The position numbers and the translations under genes are program-made. This document shows positions 10,627-18,896 of a stretch of 64,000 bases of DNA, one piece after another. The DNA is taken from contig NZ_BONO01000001.1 of NCBI RefSeq assembly GCF_016862755.1, positions 1 through 64,000 of the forward strand. Reading direction: 5' to 3'. The stretch is from Cellulomonas pakistanensis. Its GTDB lineage: Bacteria; Actinomycetota; Actinomycetes; Actinomycetales; Cellulomonadaceae. Every line of letters begins with the position of its first letter. The stretch's first letter is position 1. The notes beneath the pieces are model-generated. The model was not told the origin of the DNA and ran no database searches. It saw only the letters and a program-made list of their open reading frames with translations.

Positions 10627-11553
10627 TCAGGCCTCCGGGGCCAGCGGCAGCCGCCGCACGCTCGCGAACCGCCGCTCCGCGCCGTCGACCGGGTCCGCGA
10701 ACGCCACCTCGGCCGCGAGGAGCTGCAGCGGGGTCGAGAAGTCGTCCACCGCCACGTCGCGCACCACGGGGTACAGCGGGTCGCCGATGATCGGGATGCC
10801 GAGGCCGAGCAGGTGCAGCCGGAGCTGGTGCGTCTGCCCGGTGCGCGGGCTCAGCCGGTAGACCCCGAGCCCGTCGGCCGTCGTCGCCTCGAGCTCGACC
10901 CGCGTCTCGGCGTTGACCGGCGCGCCCGGCACCACCACGGCCTGCCAGACGCCGCGCTCCTTGCGGATGTGGTCACGCACGTCGACCGGCAGCGCCAGGT
11001 CGTCCCGCACGGGCGCGAGCGCGCGGTACGTCTTGCGCACCTCCCGGCGCTCGAACGCCGTCTGGTACGCCGCGCGCCACCGCTGCTCGGTCGCGAGCAG
11101 GAGCAGCCCGGAGGTGACCCGGTCGAGGCGGTGCAGCGGCGACAGCTCCGGCAGCCCCAGCTCGGCGCGCAGCCGGACGACCACGCTCTGCAGCACGTGC
11201 CGGCCGCGCGGGATCGACGACAGGAACGGCGGCTTGTCGACCACGACGAGCCGCTCGTCCCGGTGCACGACGTGGATCGCGCCGGGCACCGGGGGCTCCT
11301 CGCGCAGGTCCCGGTGGAACCAGACGAACCGGTGCGGGCCGTACGGGTCGTCCGCGCGGACCGCGCGCCCGTCCTCGTCGACGAACCGCCCGTCGGCCAG
11401 CATCGCCGCCACGTCCACCTGCTCCGGCAGCCGGTCGCGGAGCCAGGCACCCATCGTCGTCCAGGGCACCGGGCGCGTGCGGTCCCGGTCCGGGGTGCGC
11501 AGCCACGCGGCGGCCAGGCCGTGGCGCGGCGGCAGCGGGGAGCGAGGGGGCAC
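10627..11553 (-). CDS. RluA-family pseudouridine synthase
   Basis: 308-aa RNA pseudouridine synthase. The catalytic signature HRLDRVTSGLLLLA (about residues 128-141) contains the nucleophilic Asp of the RluA family; GRTGQTHQLRLHL (about 247-259) is the second conserved block. The N-terminal about 85 residues are not the S4 domain and contain a HPVR-like tail seen in actinobacterial paralogs. Target uridine in rRNA or tRNA is not predictable. GTG start with a TACCAT box 6 bases before it, so likely leaderless. Confidence 0.9.
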   Translation of the reverse strand: MPPRSPLPPRHGLAAAWLRTPDRDRTRPVPWTTMGAWLRDRLPEQVDVAAMLADGRFVDEDGRAVRADDPYGPHRFVWFHRDLREEPPVPGAIHVVHRDERLVVVDKPPFLSSIPRGRHVLQSVVVRLRAELGLPELSPLHRLDRVTSGLLLLATEQRWRAAYQTAFERREVRKTYRALAPVRDDLALPVDVRDHIRKERGVWQAVVVPGAPVNAETRVELEATTADGLGVYRLSPRTGQTHQLRLHLLGLGIPIIGDPLYPVVRDVAVDDFSTPLQLLAAEVAFADPVDGAERRFASVRRLPLAPEA

Positions 11554-11559
11554 CGGGCG

Positions 11560-11565
11560 ATGGTA
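11560..11565 (-). promoter_or_regulatory. -10 box, leaderless promoter of pseudouridine synthase
   Basis: TACCAT on the minus strand, 6 bases before GTG 11553. Confidence 0.55.
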
Positions 11566-11587
11566 CGAGCGCGGCGCCCGCCGGCGA

Positions 11588-12148
11588 TCAGTCCAGGCCG
11601 TCGAGGAACGTCAGCACGCGCTCCGTCGCGAGCTCCGCGCACGCGGGGTCGTGGTCCGGGTGGCCGACCTCGGCGAACAGGTGGCCGGCGCACGGGTAGA
11701 CGAACAGCTCGCCGCCGAAACCGACCAGCTCGTCCTCGGCCTCGGGCTCGCGCCACGGGTCGCCCTCGGCGACGTGCGCCTGCGCCGGCACCGCGTCCGG
11801 CCAGGTGGCGCCCCACCAGGACGGGGCGACCGCGCCGTACAGGAAGAACGCCCCGCGGGCTCCGGGCCGGGCCAGGGCCTGCTCGCCCGCGCGAGCCGCG
11901 CCGAACGACATCCCGCCGTGGACGACCTCGACCGGCAGGTCCGCGACGGCGTCGGCGGCGCGCCCCGCGAACACGTCCTCGCCGACGGACTCCACGAACG
12001 CGACGCCGTCGGCGACGTCGGCGAAGGTGCGCCCCTCGAAGAGGTCGGGCGTGTGCACCGTGTGCCCCTGCTCGCGGAGCACCTCGGCGAAGGCGTGGAC
12101 GCCGGCGGTCAGCCCGCCGGAGTGGTGGAACAGGACGACGTCGGCCAT
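11588..12148 (-). CDS. Dienelactone hydrolase-family protein
   Basis: 186-aa alpha/beta hydrolase of the dienelactone hydrolase family. The nucleophile elbow reads GGMSFGAARA (about residues 78-87): the usual Cys of dienelactone hydrolase is replaced by Ser. The C-terminal PCAGHLF (about 150-156) supplies the catalytic His and the Asp is expected in AEGDPW. Family members hydrolyse lactones and esters; the substrate here is unknown. Leaderless by its TAGCCT box. Confidence 0.8.
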   Translation of the reverse strand: MADVVLFHHSGGLTAGVHAFAEVLREQGHTVHTPDLFEGRTFADVADGVAFVESVGEDVFAGRAADAVADLPVEVVHGGMSFGAARAGEQALARPGARGAFFLYGAVAPSWWGATWPDAVPAQAHVAEGDPWREPEAEDELVGFGGELFVYPCAGHLFAEVGHPDHDPACAELATERVLTFLDGLD

Positions 12149-12155
12149 GCGGGCG

Positions 12156-12161
12156 AGGCTA
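12156..12161 (-). promoter_or_regulatory. -10 box, leaderless promoter of the hydrolase gene
   Basis: TAGCCT on the minus strand, 7 bases before ATG 12148. Confidence 0.55.
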
Positions 12162-12199
12162 CGCGCGGGGCGTCACCGGCCGACAGGGGTCGCGGCGTG

Positions 12200-12766
12200 T
12201 CACGGGGCGACGCGCCGGGCGCGCCAGCCCGCGCCGTCCCGCTCGGCCACCACCCGGTCGTGCGGGTCGGTCGACAGGTCGAGCCGGTCGACCCGGTCCA
12301 CGGCGACCTCCACCCAGGCGAACCGCCCGAACCACGCCGCCTCGTCGTCGTCCTGCGCCGGGGTCCCGCCCGGGTCGACGGGCGTGCCCGGGGCCGCGAG
12401 CGTCGCGTAGCCGCGGCGCGAGCGCGTGCCGAGGGCGTCCCAGCGACGCCGGCGCTCGTCGGCGTCCTCCAGGACGGCCGCGCGACCCTCGAGCCGCACC
12501 TGAACCTGCGTGTCGTCGTCCCACACCACGAGCGCCACCCGCGGGTCGGCCCGGATCTCGCGGACCTTCGCGGAGCGGGCGTCGGTGGCGATCCCGAGCA
12601 CGGCGCGGTCGACGTCCCAGGCGCGGAGGATCACCGAGCGGGACCGCGGGGCGCCGTCGGCGGACGCCGTCGCGAGGGACGCGAGCGTGAACGGGGTGCG
12701 CCGGGTCGTCGCGGCGGCGAGCGCGTCCCGGACGGAGGCCAGGGCGGCGTCGGGGGTCGTGGCCAC
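12200..12766 (-). CDS. Pyridoxamine 5'-phosphate oxidase-fold flavoprotein
   Basis: 188-aa split beta-barrel protein. SRSVILRAWDVDRAVLGIATDARSAK-type pattern (about residues 38-65) is the FMN-phosphate binding region of PNPOx-like proteins, and WFGRFAWVEVAVDRVDRLDL near residue 145 is the usual dimer-interface strand. It lacks the full C-terminal pyridoxine-specific block, so it is likely a general FMN or F420-binding oxidoreductase. GTG 12766 follows GAGGAG with 5-6 bases spacing. Divergent from another protein of the same fold at 12932. Confidence 0.75.
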   Translation of the reverse strand: MATTPDAALASVRDALAAATTRRTPFTLASLATASADGAPRSRSVILRAWDVDRAVLGIATDARSAKVREIRADPRVALVVWDDDTQVQVRLEGRAAVLEDADERRRRWDALGTRSRRGYATLAAPGTPVDPGGTPAQDDDEAAWFGRFAWVEVAVDRVDRLDLSTDPHDRVVAERDGAGWRARRVAP

Positions 12767-12931
12767 GGGGGCTCCTCGGGGTCGGGGTGAGCCCAGCATC
12801 GCGCGCGGGGCCGCGCCGGCGCGCGGCGGGCGGGTCGCGGCGGTGCGGCGGCGGTGGCGCGCGGCGGTTGCGCGGGCGCACCGGCGCCGGTGGGATGGGA
12901 GGACCCGCAGCCCCCAGCCCGAGAGGCCGTG

Positions 12932-13357
12932 ATGAGCACCGACGCCACCCTGACCGCCGAGGACCTCGAGCTGCTGCGGCGGCCGCTGCACGGGTTCTTC
13001 ACCGTCGCCGAGGGCGCCACCCCGCCGCAGCCGCGGCCGGTGTGGTTCGAGGTCACGGAGGACGGCACGATCCAGCTGTTCAGCGAGGCCGACGCGCTCA
13101 AGGTGAGGCGCCTGCGCCGCGACCCGCGGGCGTCGATCGTGGTCGCCGCGCCGGTGGGCGAGCGTGAGCACTGGGTCGCGATCGCCGGCCGGGTCACGAT
13201 CGAGGAGGAGGGCGCGCACGAGCTCGCCGAGCGGCTGGCGCACCGGTACTGGGACCTCGACGACCCGGCCCGGCAGGAGGACCTGGCCGGCGTGCTGCGC
13301 GACGAGCAGATCCGGATCGTGCTGCATCCCGACGACGTCCGGCGGCTCGTGTACTGA
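12932..13357 (+). CDS. PPOX-class F420/FMN-dependent oxidoreductase
   Basis: 141-aa split beta-barrel flavoprotein. VWFEVTEDGTIQLFSEADALKV with RRLRRDPRASIVVAAP is the typical beta-strand pair plus phosphate-binding Lys/Arg of small PPOX-class proteins, which in actinobacteria often use F420. Starts at ATG 12932, preceded by GAGAGG. No partner gene on its strand. Substrate unknown. Confidence 0.75.
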   Translation: MSTDATLTAEDLELLRRPLHGFFTVAEGATPPQPRPVWFEVTEDGTIQLFSEADALKVRRLRRDPRASIVVAAPVGEREHWVAIAGRVTIEEEGAHELAERLAHRYWDLDDPARQEDLAGVLRDEQIRIVLHPDDVRRLVY

Positions 13358-13370
13358 GCCGGGCGCGGGT

Positions 13371-13934
13371 TCAGCCCGCCCGGACCGCGATGCCCGGGTA
13401 GTCGAGGATCAGCCCCGCGTCGTCGTAGGTGAGGACCGCCCGGAACGCGCCGCCCTGCGACGTGTAGTCGAACCGCCCGTCCGGCCGGCGGGAGTAGGTC
13501 TGCTCCAGGCGGACGACGGCGAGGTCCTGCGCCTGCACGTAGACGGCCGGCGCGGCGACGACCTCGCCGACCGGGAGGTCCAGCCGGTGCACCGGGAGCG
13601 TGTTCGTGCAGGCCGAGGCCTCCAGGTCGACGTCCCCGAGACCGTCCAGGTGCGGCGCCGGTTCTCCGTCGACGGTCCAGGTGCCGCGGCCGTCGGAGCG
13701 GACCACCGTCGACCGCGGTCCGTCGACGGTGTCGGACCACACCCGGGCCTCGCGCGTCCGCCACGCGTCGTCCAGCGTGATCTCGTACCGGACGGCGTAG
13801 GTCCGGCCGTCCTCCAGCGCGGACGTGTGCCCGCGCAACCGCCCCGGCGTCGGGTGGACGACCTCGAACCCGTCGACCGCGTCGACGAACCGCCAGGCGG
13901 CCCACGCCGGGAACGCCGCGAACCGCGCGGGCAC
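13371..13934 (-). CDS. Putative glycolipid-binding domain protein
   Basis: 187-aa protein resembling the putative glycolipid-binding family (PF06475) by its repeated Trp/Phe-rich beta strands, the internal VRYEITLDDAWRTREARVW and a central CTNTLPVHRL. No signal peptide, so cytoplasmic. GTG 13934 begins 2 bases after the FGGY-kinase stop, with GGAGG at 13941-13945, so the two genes are translationally linked. The biochemical role is unknown. Confidence 0.7.
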   Translation of the reverse strand: MPARFAAFPAWAAWRFVDAVDGFEVVHPTPGRLRGHTSALEDGRTYAVRYEITLDDAWRTREARVWSDTVDGPRSTVVRSDGRGTWTVDGEPAPHLDGLGDVDLEASACTNTLPVHRLDLPVGEVVAAPAVYVQAQDLAVVRLEQTYSRRPDGRFDYTSQGGAFRAVLTYDDAGLILDYPGIAVRAG

Positions 13935-13936
13935 CC

Positions 13937-15418
13937 TCAGCCTCCGACCAGCGCGTCGTACGCCGCGCCGAACCGCGCTGCGCGGTCGGCGTAGTACCCG
14001 GCGTGCTCGGCGCGCGGCTCGTACGTCGCGCCGGTCGCGCGCGGCGCCCGCTCGACGTCCGGCGCGAGGACGCCCAGCGCGAGCAGCGCCGTGCCGCGCT
14101 GGGTCGCCCGCTTCCGGGTCACGTGCGTGACCGGCCGCCCGAGCACGTCCGCGAGGACCTGCAGCCACTCCGGCTCCTCGCCGCTGACCCGCCCGGACGC
14201 CGCGACCTCGACCACGTCCGGCGCGGCGGGGCGCAGCTCGTCGGCCACACGCGCGTAGGTGAGGGCGACCCCCTCGACGATGCCGCGGTACAGCACGTCG
14301 GGGGTCGTGGCCGCCGAGACGCCCGTGAGCGCGGCGCGGGCTCCACCGGCCCAGCCCGGCGCCCGCTCCCCCGTGAGGTACGGCAGCACGAGCGGCGTCC
14401 CGTCCGCAGGCGCGGCGGCGAGCACGGGGCCGAGGTCGTCGCCCAGGCGCAGCGTGGCCTGCGCCCAGCTCACCGCCCGCCCCACGTCGTTGATCGCCCC
14501 GCCGAGCAGCGTCCGGCCCGCCTCGACGCGGTAGTTCCACAGCCCGAACGGCAGCGGGTCGGCCGGACCGTCGACCAGGACCCGGAGCGCGCCGGAGGTC
14601 GCCGTCGACGCGGCCATCACCGTCGCGTCCGTGGCACCGGAGCCGACGTTGCTGGCGTAGCCGTCCGTGATCACCGGGAACCAGGCGGCGCGGGCGAGCG
14701 CGGGCCACCGCACCGGGGCGGCGGGCGTCGCGGGGTCGGTGGTGTCCCGCGGCGGGGAGAACCGGTCCGGCCCGGTGCCGGCGGCGGCCAGCAGCTCGGC
14801 GTCCAGCGCGCCGGTGCGCCGGTCGAGCAGGCCGGTCCAGGCGACCGTCGACGTGCCCGCCAACGGCTCGCCGACCAGCCGCGCGTACACGTACTCGCCG
14901 AGCGACCACCACGCGGCGGCGGCCGCGACGACCCCCGGGTCGGCGCCGGCCAGCCAGCGCAGCCGGGGCGCGTGGTAGCTCGTGTGGATCCGGGTGCCGG
15001 TGCGCTGCTGGACGGCGCGCTCGTCCAGCTCCTCGCGCAGCTCGGCGACCGCCGCGGCGCTGCGCGCGTCGGCGTAGGTGAGGCACGGCGTCAGCGGGCG
15101 ACCCCTGGCGTCCACGCCGATCAGCGACGCGGCGAACGTGTCGAGCGCGACCCCCGCGATCCGCGTCCCCAGCCGGCGCTCGGCGGTCACGGCGTCCAGC
15201 ACCTGCTCGACCTCGGCGGTCACCTGGTCCGGGTCGATGACCGACATCCCGTCGGGCGCGACGGTGAACGCGTGCGGCACCTTGTGCTGCAACCCGTGCA
15301 CCGGGCGGCCGGCGGCGTCGTGCACGCCGCCGCGGGTCGCGGTGGACCCGATGTCGAGCGCGACCACCAGCGGGTCGAGCGCGACGTCCAGGGAGACGTC
15401 GTCCGTGGTCCGGGCCAT
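13937..15418 (-). CDS. FGGY-family carbohydrate kinase
   Basis: 493-aa sugar/polyol kinase. The N-terminal phosphate loop VVALDIGSTATRGGVHD (about residues 17-33) and C-terminal VVEVAASGRVSGEEPEWLQ block with ATQRGTALLAL fit the FGGY family; the first loop resembles gluconokinase-type members. It phosphorylates a sugar, polyol or sugar acid using ATP; substrate unassigned. ATG 15418 with GAGGA upstream. No sugar transporter is adjacent; instead it is coupled to a glycolipid-binding-domain gene, an unusual pairing. Confidence 0.85.
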   Translation of the reverse strand: MARTTDDVSLDVALDPLVVALDIGSTATRGGVHDAAGRPVHGLQHKVPHAFTVAPDGMSVIDPDQVTAEVEQVLDAVTAERRLGTRIAGVALDTFAASLIGVDARGRPLTPCLTYADARSAAAVAELREELDERAVQQRTGTRIHTSYHAPRLRWLAGADPGVVAAAAAWWSLGEYVYARLVGEPLAGTSTVAWTGLLDRRTGALDAELLAAAGTGPDRFSPPRDTTDPATPAAPVRWPALARAAWFPVITDGYASNVGSGATDATVMAASTATSGALRVLVDGPADPLPFGLWNYRVEAGRTLLGGAINDVGRAVSWAQATLRLGDDLGPVLAAAPADGTPLVLPYLTGERAPGWAGGARAALTGVSAATTPDVLYRGIVEGVALTYARVADELRPAAPDVVEVAASGRVSGEEPEWLQVLADVLGRPVTHVTRKRATQRGTALLALGVLAPDVERAPRATGATYEPRAEHAGYYADRAARFGAAYDALVGG

Positions 15419-15458
15419 CGTGGTGCGTCCTCGTCGTCGGCGGCGCGGGTCCCGACCG

Positions 15459-15464
15459 ACCCTA
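15459..15464 (-). promoter_or_regulatory. Candidate -10 box for FGGY kinase operon
   Basis: TAGGGT on the minus strand, about 40 bases before the kinase ATG. Confidence 0.45.
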
Positions 15465-15513
15465 GCGGCGGGGCGCGCGGGCCGCCCTCGCGCCGACCCC
15501 CCGGCCCTCCCCT

Positions 15514-15581
15514 CGAGGTCGTCATATCTCGGCGAGGTCGTCATGCGTTCCTGACGACCTCGGCCGGTTGTGACGACCTCG
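15514..15581. repeat. Four 11-bp repeats, two direct and two inverted, 19-bp spacing
   Basis: CGAGGTCGTCA occurs at 15514-15524 and 15533-15543, and its complement TGACGACCTCG at 15552-15562 and 15571-15581. All neighbours are exactly 19 bp apart, giving a symmetric nested palindrome in the divergent promoter region of the FGGY kinase and the winged-helix gene. It could be a multi-site operator or a nested hairpin. Confidence 0.85.
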
Positions 15582-15600
15582 CCGTGTCGGGGGCCGGCCC

Positions 15601-15606
15601 TACTCT
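15601..15606 (+). promoter_or_regulatory. -10 box, leaderless promoter of winged-helix gene
   Basis: TACTCT, 7 bases before ATG 15614 and 19 bases after the repeat cluster. Confidence 0.55.
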
Positions 15607-15613
15607 GCGGGGC

Positions 15614-16717
15614 ATGACGATCTCGTCGGCGCAGGCGCTGGCGTGGCGGCTCGGCCGGCAGCACCTGCTGTCCGGCGCGGCGACCGCCCACGAGGTCGTG
15701 CGCCGGCTGGGCGCCGTGCCGGCGTGGTCCGGCGACGCCGACCTCGCGGTGCGCCGTCGGCTGGCCGACCCGGCCCCGGGCGCGGTCGCGGCGGCCGTCG
15801 CCGCCGGCGACCTCATCCGCACGTTCGCGTTCCGCGGTTCGTCCCACCTGATGGCGGCCGACGAGGCCGGCGCCTACCTCGCCGTCCGGACCGCGAGCCG
15901 GCAGTGGGCCCTGCGGAGCTGGCAGGAGCACTACGACCTGCGGCCGGACGACTGGCCGGCGCTGCTCGACGCCGTGCGCGGGGCGCTGGCCGACGGGCCG
16001 CTGGACCGGGAGGCGTTCGCCGCCGCGGTGACCGCCGTCCCGCGGTTCGCCCACCTCGGCGACGCGCTGCTGCACCCGAGCATGACGCTGCTCAAGCCGA
16101 TCGCGTGGCACGGCGAGCTCTGCTTCGGCCCGTCGCCGGACGGGCGGCCGACGTTCGCGTCACCGTCCGCGAGCCCACGGTGGCGCGGGCTGCCGGACCT
16201 GGACGAGGCGGGCCGCCGGGCGGTCGTCGCCTACCTCGGCGCGTACGGCCCGGCGACGCGGGCCAACCTGCACTACTGGCTGGCGGAGGGCTTGAGCGCG
16301 GGCCGGAGACGGGTCGAGCGGTGGACGGACGAGGTGCTGCGCGACGCCGCGACCGAGGTGGCGGTCGACGGTGAGCCGGCGCTGCTGCTGCGCGAGCACG
16401 TCGCCGAGGTCGAGGCCGCGGAGCCCACCGACGCGGTGACGCTGCTGGCGGCGCACGACCAGTGGGTGCTCGGCCCGGGGACGGCGGACGAGCGCGTGGT
16501 GCCGGCGGCGCGCCGGGCCGGGGTGACCCGCGGGGCGGCGCTGGTGCTGCGCGGCGGGGTCGTGGCGGGGACGTGGGCGGCCGGGCCCGGCGGTGCGCTC
16601 GACGTCACCTGGTTCGCCGAGGCGGGGTCGCCGCCGGAGGACGCGCTGGACGCCGAGGCCGACCGGCTGGGCACGCTGCTCGGGCGCGCGCTCGACCTCC
16701 GGGTCGGGCCGGGCTGA
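15614..16717 (+). CDS. Winged-helix DNA-binding protein, AlkZ/YcaQ-like
   Basis: 367-aa protein of the HTH_42 family (tandem winged-helix), which includes the DNA glycosylases AlkZ and AlkX/YcaQ that remove bulky lesions and unhook cross-links. ALAWRLGRQHLLSGA at the N-terminus, FRGSSHLMAADEAGAY (about residues 75-90) and LLAAHDQWVLGPGTADERVV (about 277-296) are family-typical blocks; the last is where glycosylases carry their catalytic Gln-x-Asp/Gln, and I cannot clearly see that motif. So repair activity is plausible but unproven. Apparently leaderless; a hairpin follows. Confidence 0.75.
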   Translation: MTISSAQALAWRLGRQHLLSGAATAHEVVRRLGAVPAWSGDADLAVRRRLADPAPGAVAAAVAAGDLIRTFAFRGSSHLMAADEAGAYLAVRTASRQWALRSWQEHYDLRPDDWPALLDAVRGALADGPLDREAFAAAVTAVPRFAHLGDALLHPSMTLLKPIAWHGELCFGPSPDGRPTFASPSASPRWRGLPDLDEAGRRAVVAYLGAYGPATRANLHYWLAEGLSAGRRRVERWTDEVLRDAATEVAVDGEPALLLREHVAEVEAAEPTDAVTLLAAHDQWVLGPGTADERVVPAARRAGVTRGAALVLRGGVVAGTWAAGPGGALDVTWFAEAGSPPEDALDAEADRLGTLLGRALDLRVGPG

Positions 16718-16719
16718 GG

Positions 16720-16740
16720 CGACGGGCGGGTGGCCCGTCG
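16720..16740 (+). terminator. 8-bp hairpin terminator
   Basis: CGACGGGC (16720-16727) pairs exactly with 16733-16740 around a 5-base loop, 3 bases after the preceding stop. Confidence 0.6.
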
Positions 16741-16897
16741 GCCCCGGCCGGCCCAGATGCCGAGGGCACCCACCAGGAGGACGCTCGACGTGCGCGTCGG
16801 GGCGGTACGCAGGGGGCCCGGGCGCCGACGACGAGCGAGCCCGACCGCGGCTGCGACACGTCCCGGTCGAGGCGCCGCTCCGCCAGGGGGCTTCGAC

Positions 16898-17845
16898 ATG
16901 TGCACAGGAATCCGGTTCTCGGACGGCCAGGGTCATCTCTACCTCGCCCGCAACCTCGACTGGACCAGCGGCTACGGCGAGCGCGTCGTCGTGACGCCGA
17001 CGGGGTACCGCCCGCGGTCGCCGTTCGGCGCCGTGCCCGAGGTCCGGCATGCGGTCATCGGCATGGGGATCGTCGAGGACGGCACGCCGCTGTACTTCGA
17101 CTGCGGCAACGACGCCGGCCTGGCCGTCGCCGGCCTCAACTTCCCCGGGTACGCCCGGTACGCGCCAGGACCCGTCGACGGCGCGACGAACGTCGCCGCG
17201 TACGAGCTCCCGTTCTGGGTGGCCGCGCGGTTCTCCACGGTGGACGAGGTGGAGGCGGCGCTCCGCGACGTCGTGGTCGTCGACCGCCCGGTCGACGAGC
17301 GCTACCCCAGCTCGCTGCTGCACTGGATCATCGGGGACGCGGACCGCGCGATCGTCCTGGAGCAGACCGCCGACGGCCTGCACGTGCACGACGACGACGT
17401 CGACGTCCTCGCGAATCAACCCGGCTTCGGCTGGCACCACGAGAACCTGCGGAACTACCTCAACGTCTCGCCGGAGTTCCCCGAGGAGACGGTGCTCGGG
17501 CGGGCGAAGCTGGCCCCGTTCGGCTCGGGGTCGCACATGCGCGGGGTCCCCGGGGACTACTCCTCCCCGTCGCGGTTCGTGCGCGCGGCCTACGTGCACG
17601 CGCACTACCCGGAGCAGGCCTCCGAGGAGGAGAACGTCAGCCGCGCCTTCCACACCCTGCAGCAGGTCGCGATGGTCGACGGCTGCGCGGCCATGGCCTC
17701 CGGCGAGTTCGAGAGGACGATCTACACCGGCCTGTTCTCGTCGCGGACCTCGACGTACTACTGGAACACCTACGAGGACCCGGCGGTGCGCAGCGTCGCG
17801 CTCGCCGACCAGGCGCTCGACGGGACGGAGCCGATCCTGGCGTAG
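16898..17845 (+). CDS. Choloylglycine hydrolase-family linear amide hydrolase
   Basis: 315-aa Ntn hydrolase of the bile salt hydrolase / penicillin V acylase family. After Met removal Cys2 becomes the N-terminal nucleophile; Arg18 and Asp21 are in LARNLDW, and the Asn of GLAVAGLNF (about residue 81) and the later Asn/Arg positions fit the catalytic set. Family enzymes cut amide bonds of bile salts, penicillin V or acyl-homoserine lactones; in a soil actinobacterium the latter types are plausible, but this is inference. ATG 16898 follows AGGGGG. No signal peptide. Only 8 bases separate it from the convergent iron gene. Confidence 0.88.
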   Translation: MCTGIRFSDGQGHLYLARNLDWTSGYGERVVVTPTGYRPRSPFGAVPEVRHAVIGMGIVEDGTPLYFDCGNDAGLAVAGLNFPGYARYAPGPVDGATNVAAYELPFWVAARFSTVDEVEAALRDVVVVDRPVDERYPSSLLHWIIGDADRAIVLEQTADGLHVHDDDVDVLANQPGFGWHHENLRNYLNVSPEFPEETVLGRAKLAPFGSGSHMRGVPGDYSSPSRFVRAAYVHAHYPEQASEEENVSRAFHTLQQVAMVDGCAAMASGEFERTIYTGLFSSRTSTYYWNTYEDPAVRSVALADQALDGTEPILA

Positions 17846-17853
17846 CGGGACCC

Positions 17854-18795
17854 TCAGGCCCCCTCGGCCCGTCCCTCGCGCCAATACCCCATGAACGCCA
17901 CGGCCTTCCGGTCCACGCCGCACGTCCCGACGAGGTGCCGCCGCAGCGTCTTGATCGCCCCGGCCTCCCCCGCGAGCCACGCGTACAGCGCGGCGGACTG
18001 GCGCAGCGGCTCACCGGTGGCGTGGTCGACGGGGACCTCCCACAGGATGCCGTCGTCGATGTCGACGTCGTCGAGCTCCATGCCCTCGGGCAGCGGGGCG
18101 TCGTGCGGCATGAGCCGCTTGCACGCGGCCTGGACCGCGGGGACGAGCAGCGAGCCGTGGTGGGCGCCGTCGCGCGGCAGCCAGCGGACCGTCACGCCGG
18201 CCGGGGCGTCGACGGGGATCGCGTCGCCGGTCACCGGGACCTCGATGAGCGCCTCGCCGCGGGCGTCGCGGGGCAGCCGCTCGAGGATGCCGGCGATGGC
18301 GGGCGCGGCGGTCTCGTCACCGGCCAGCAGCAGGCGGTCGGCGTGCGCGGGCGGGACGAAGTCGATGCCGCCCGACGGGCCCGCGTGCTCGCGGTTCGGG
18401 CCGAGGATGACGAGCGAGTCACCGACCTGGGCGCAGCCGGCCCAGGCGGACGCCGGGCCGCCGTCGCCGTGCAGCACCATGTCGACGTCGAGCTCGCGGA
18501 CGTCGTTGCGGGCGGTCCGGGCCGTGTAGGTGCGGATCGGGTGCCGGAGCTCGTCCGGCAGCTCGCGCCACTGCAGGTACCAGGAGTCGCCGGTGGGGAC
18601 GGCGTCGTAGCCGCACGGCAGCGGGAGCAGCAGCTTGATGCGCTGGTCGAACCCGTTGTCGGCGAACTGGTCGAGGTCCGCGCCGGTGAACGTGAACCGG
18701 CGGAACGACGGGCTGAGGTCCACGATCCGCGACACCCGGACGTCGAAGAACCGGAACGGCGTGGTGACGGCCGGCGCGGCGGTGGACGCTGTCAT
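17854..18795 (-). CDS. Siderophore-interacting protein (ferric-siderophore reductase)
   Basis: 313-aa FAD/NAD(P)H protein of the ViuB/SIP family, which releases iron from ferric siderophores by reduction. The ferredoxin-reductase-like FAD barrel contains PIRTYTAR (RxYT FAD motif, about residues 85-92); the C-terminal NAD(P)H-binding domain has LLLAGDETAAPAIAGIL (about 155-171). Cytoplasmic. Start at ATG 18795: a TACGGT -10 box lies 6 bases before it, overlapping downstream of an IdeR-like iron box. So expression should rise when iron is low. Next to a VIT1-type iron transporter gene. Confidence 0.92.
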   Translation of the reverse strand: MTASTAAPAVTTPFRFFDVRVSRIVDLSPSFRRFTFTGADLDQFADNGFDQRIKLLLPLPCGYDAVPTGDSWYLQWRELPDELRHPIRTYTARTARNDVRELDVDMVLHGDGGPASAWAGCAQVGDSLVILGPNREHAGPSGGIDFVPPAHADRLLLAGDETAAPAIAGILERLPRDARGEALIEVPVTGDAIPVDAPAGVTVRWLPRDGAHHGSLLVPAVQAACKRLMPHDAPLPEGMELDDVDIDDGILWEVPVDHATGEPLRQSAALYAWLAGEAGAIKTLRRHLVGTCGVDRKAVAFMGYWREGRAEGA

Positions 18796-18801
18796 GCCGC
18801 C

Positions 18802-18830
18802 ACCGTAACCCGAAGGCAAGGCTTACCTCA
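18802..18830 (-). promoter_or_regulatory. Iron box (IdeR/DtxR-like) and -10 box
   Basis: Minus strand TGAGGTAAGCCTTGCCTTC (18812-18830) matches the DtxR/IdeR 19-bp consensus TTAGGTTAGSCTAACCTAA at 13 positions. The -10 box TACGGT is at 18802-18807, so a bound repressor would cover the -35 region. Confidence 0.7.
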
Positions 18831-18896
18831 CCCCCCATGTGACACATCCCACAGGGTGGACACCGCGGGGCCGGCCGAGGCCGGAGCGCCCGGCCG

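Noticed and set aside
15514..15581. Transposon ends or an attachment site
   Set aside because: No transposase or integrase nearby, no target-site duplication, and both neighbours are intact genes with normal promoters.
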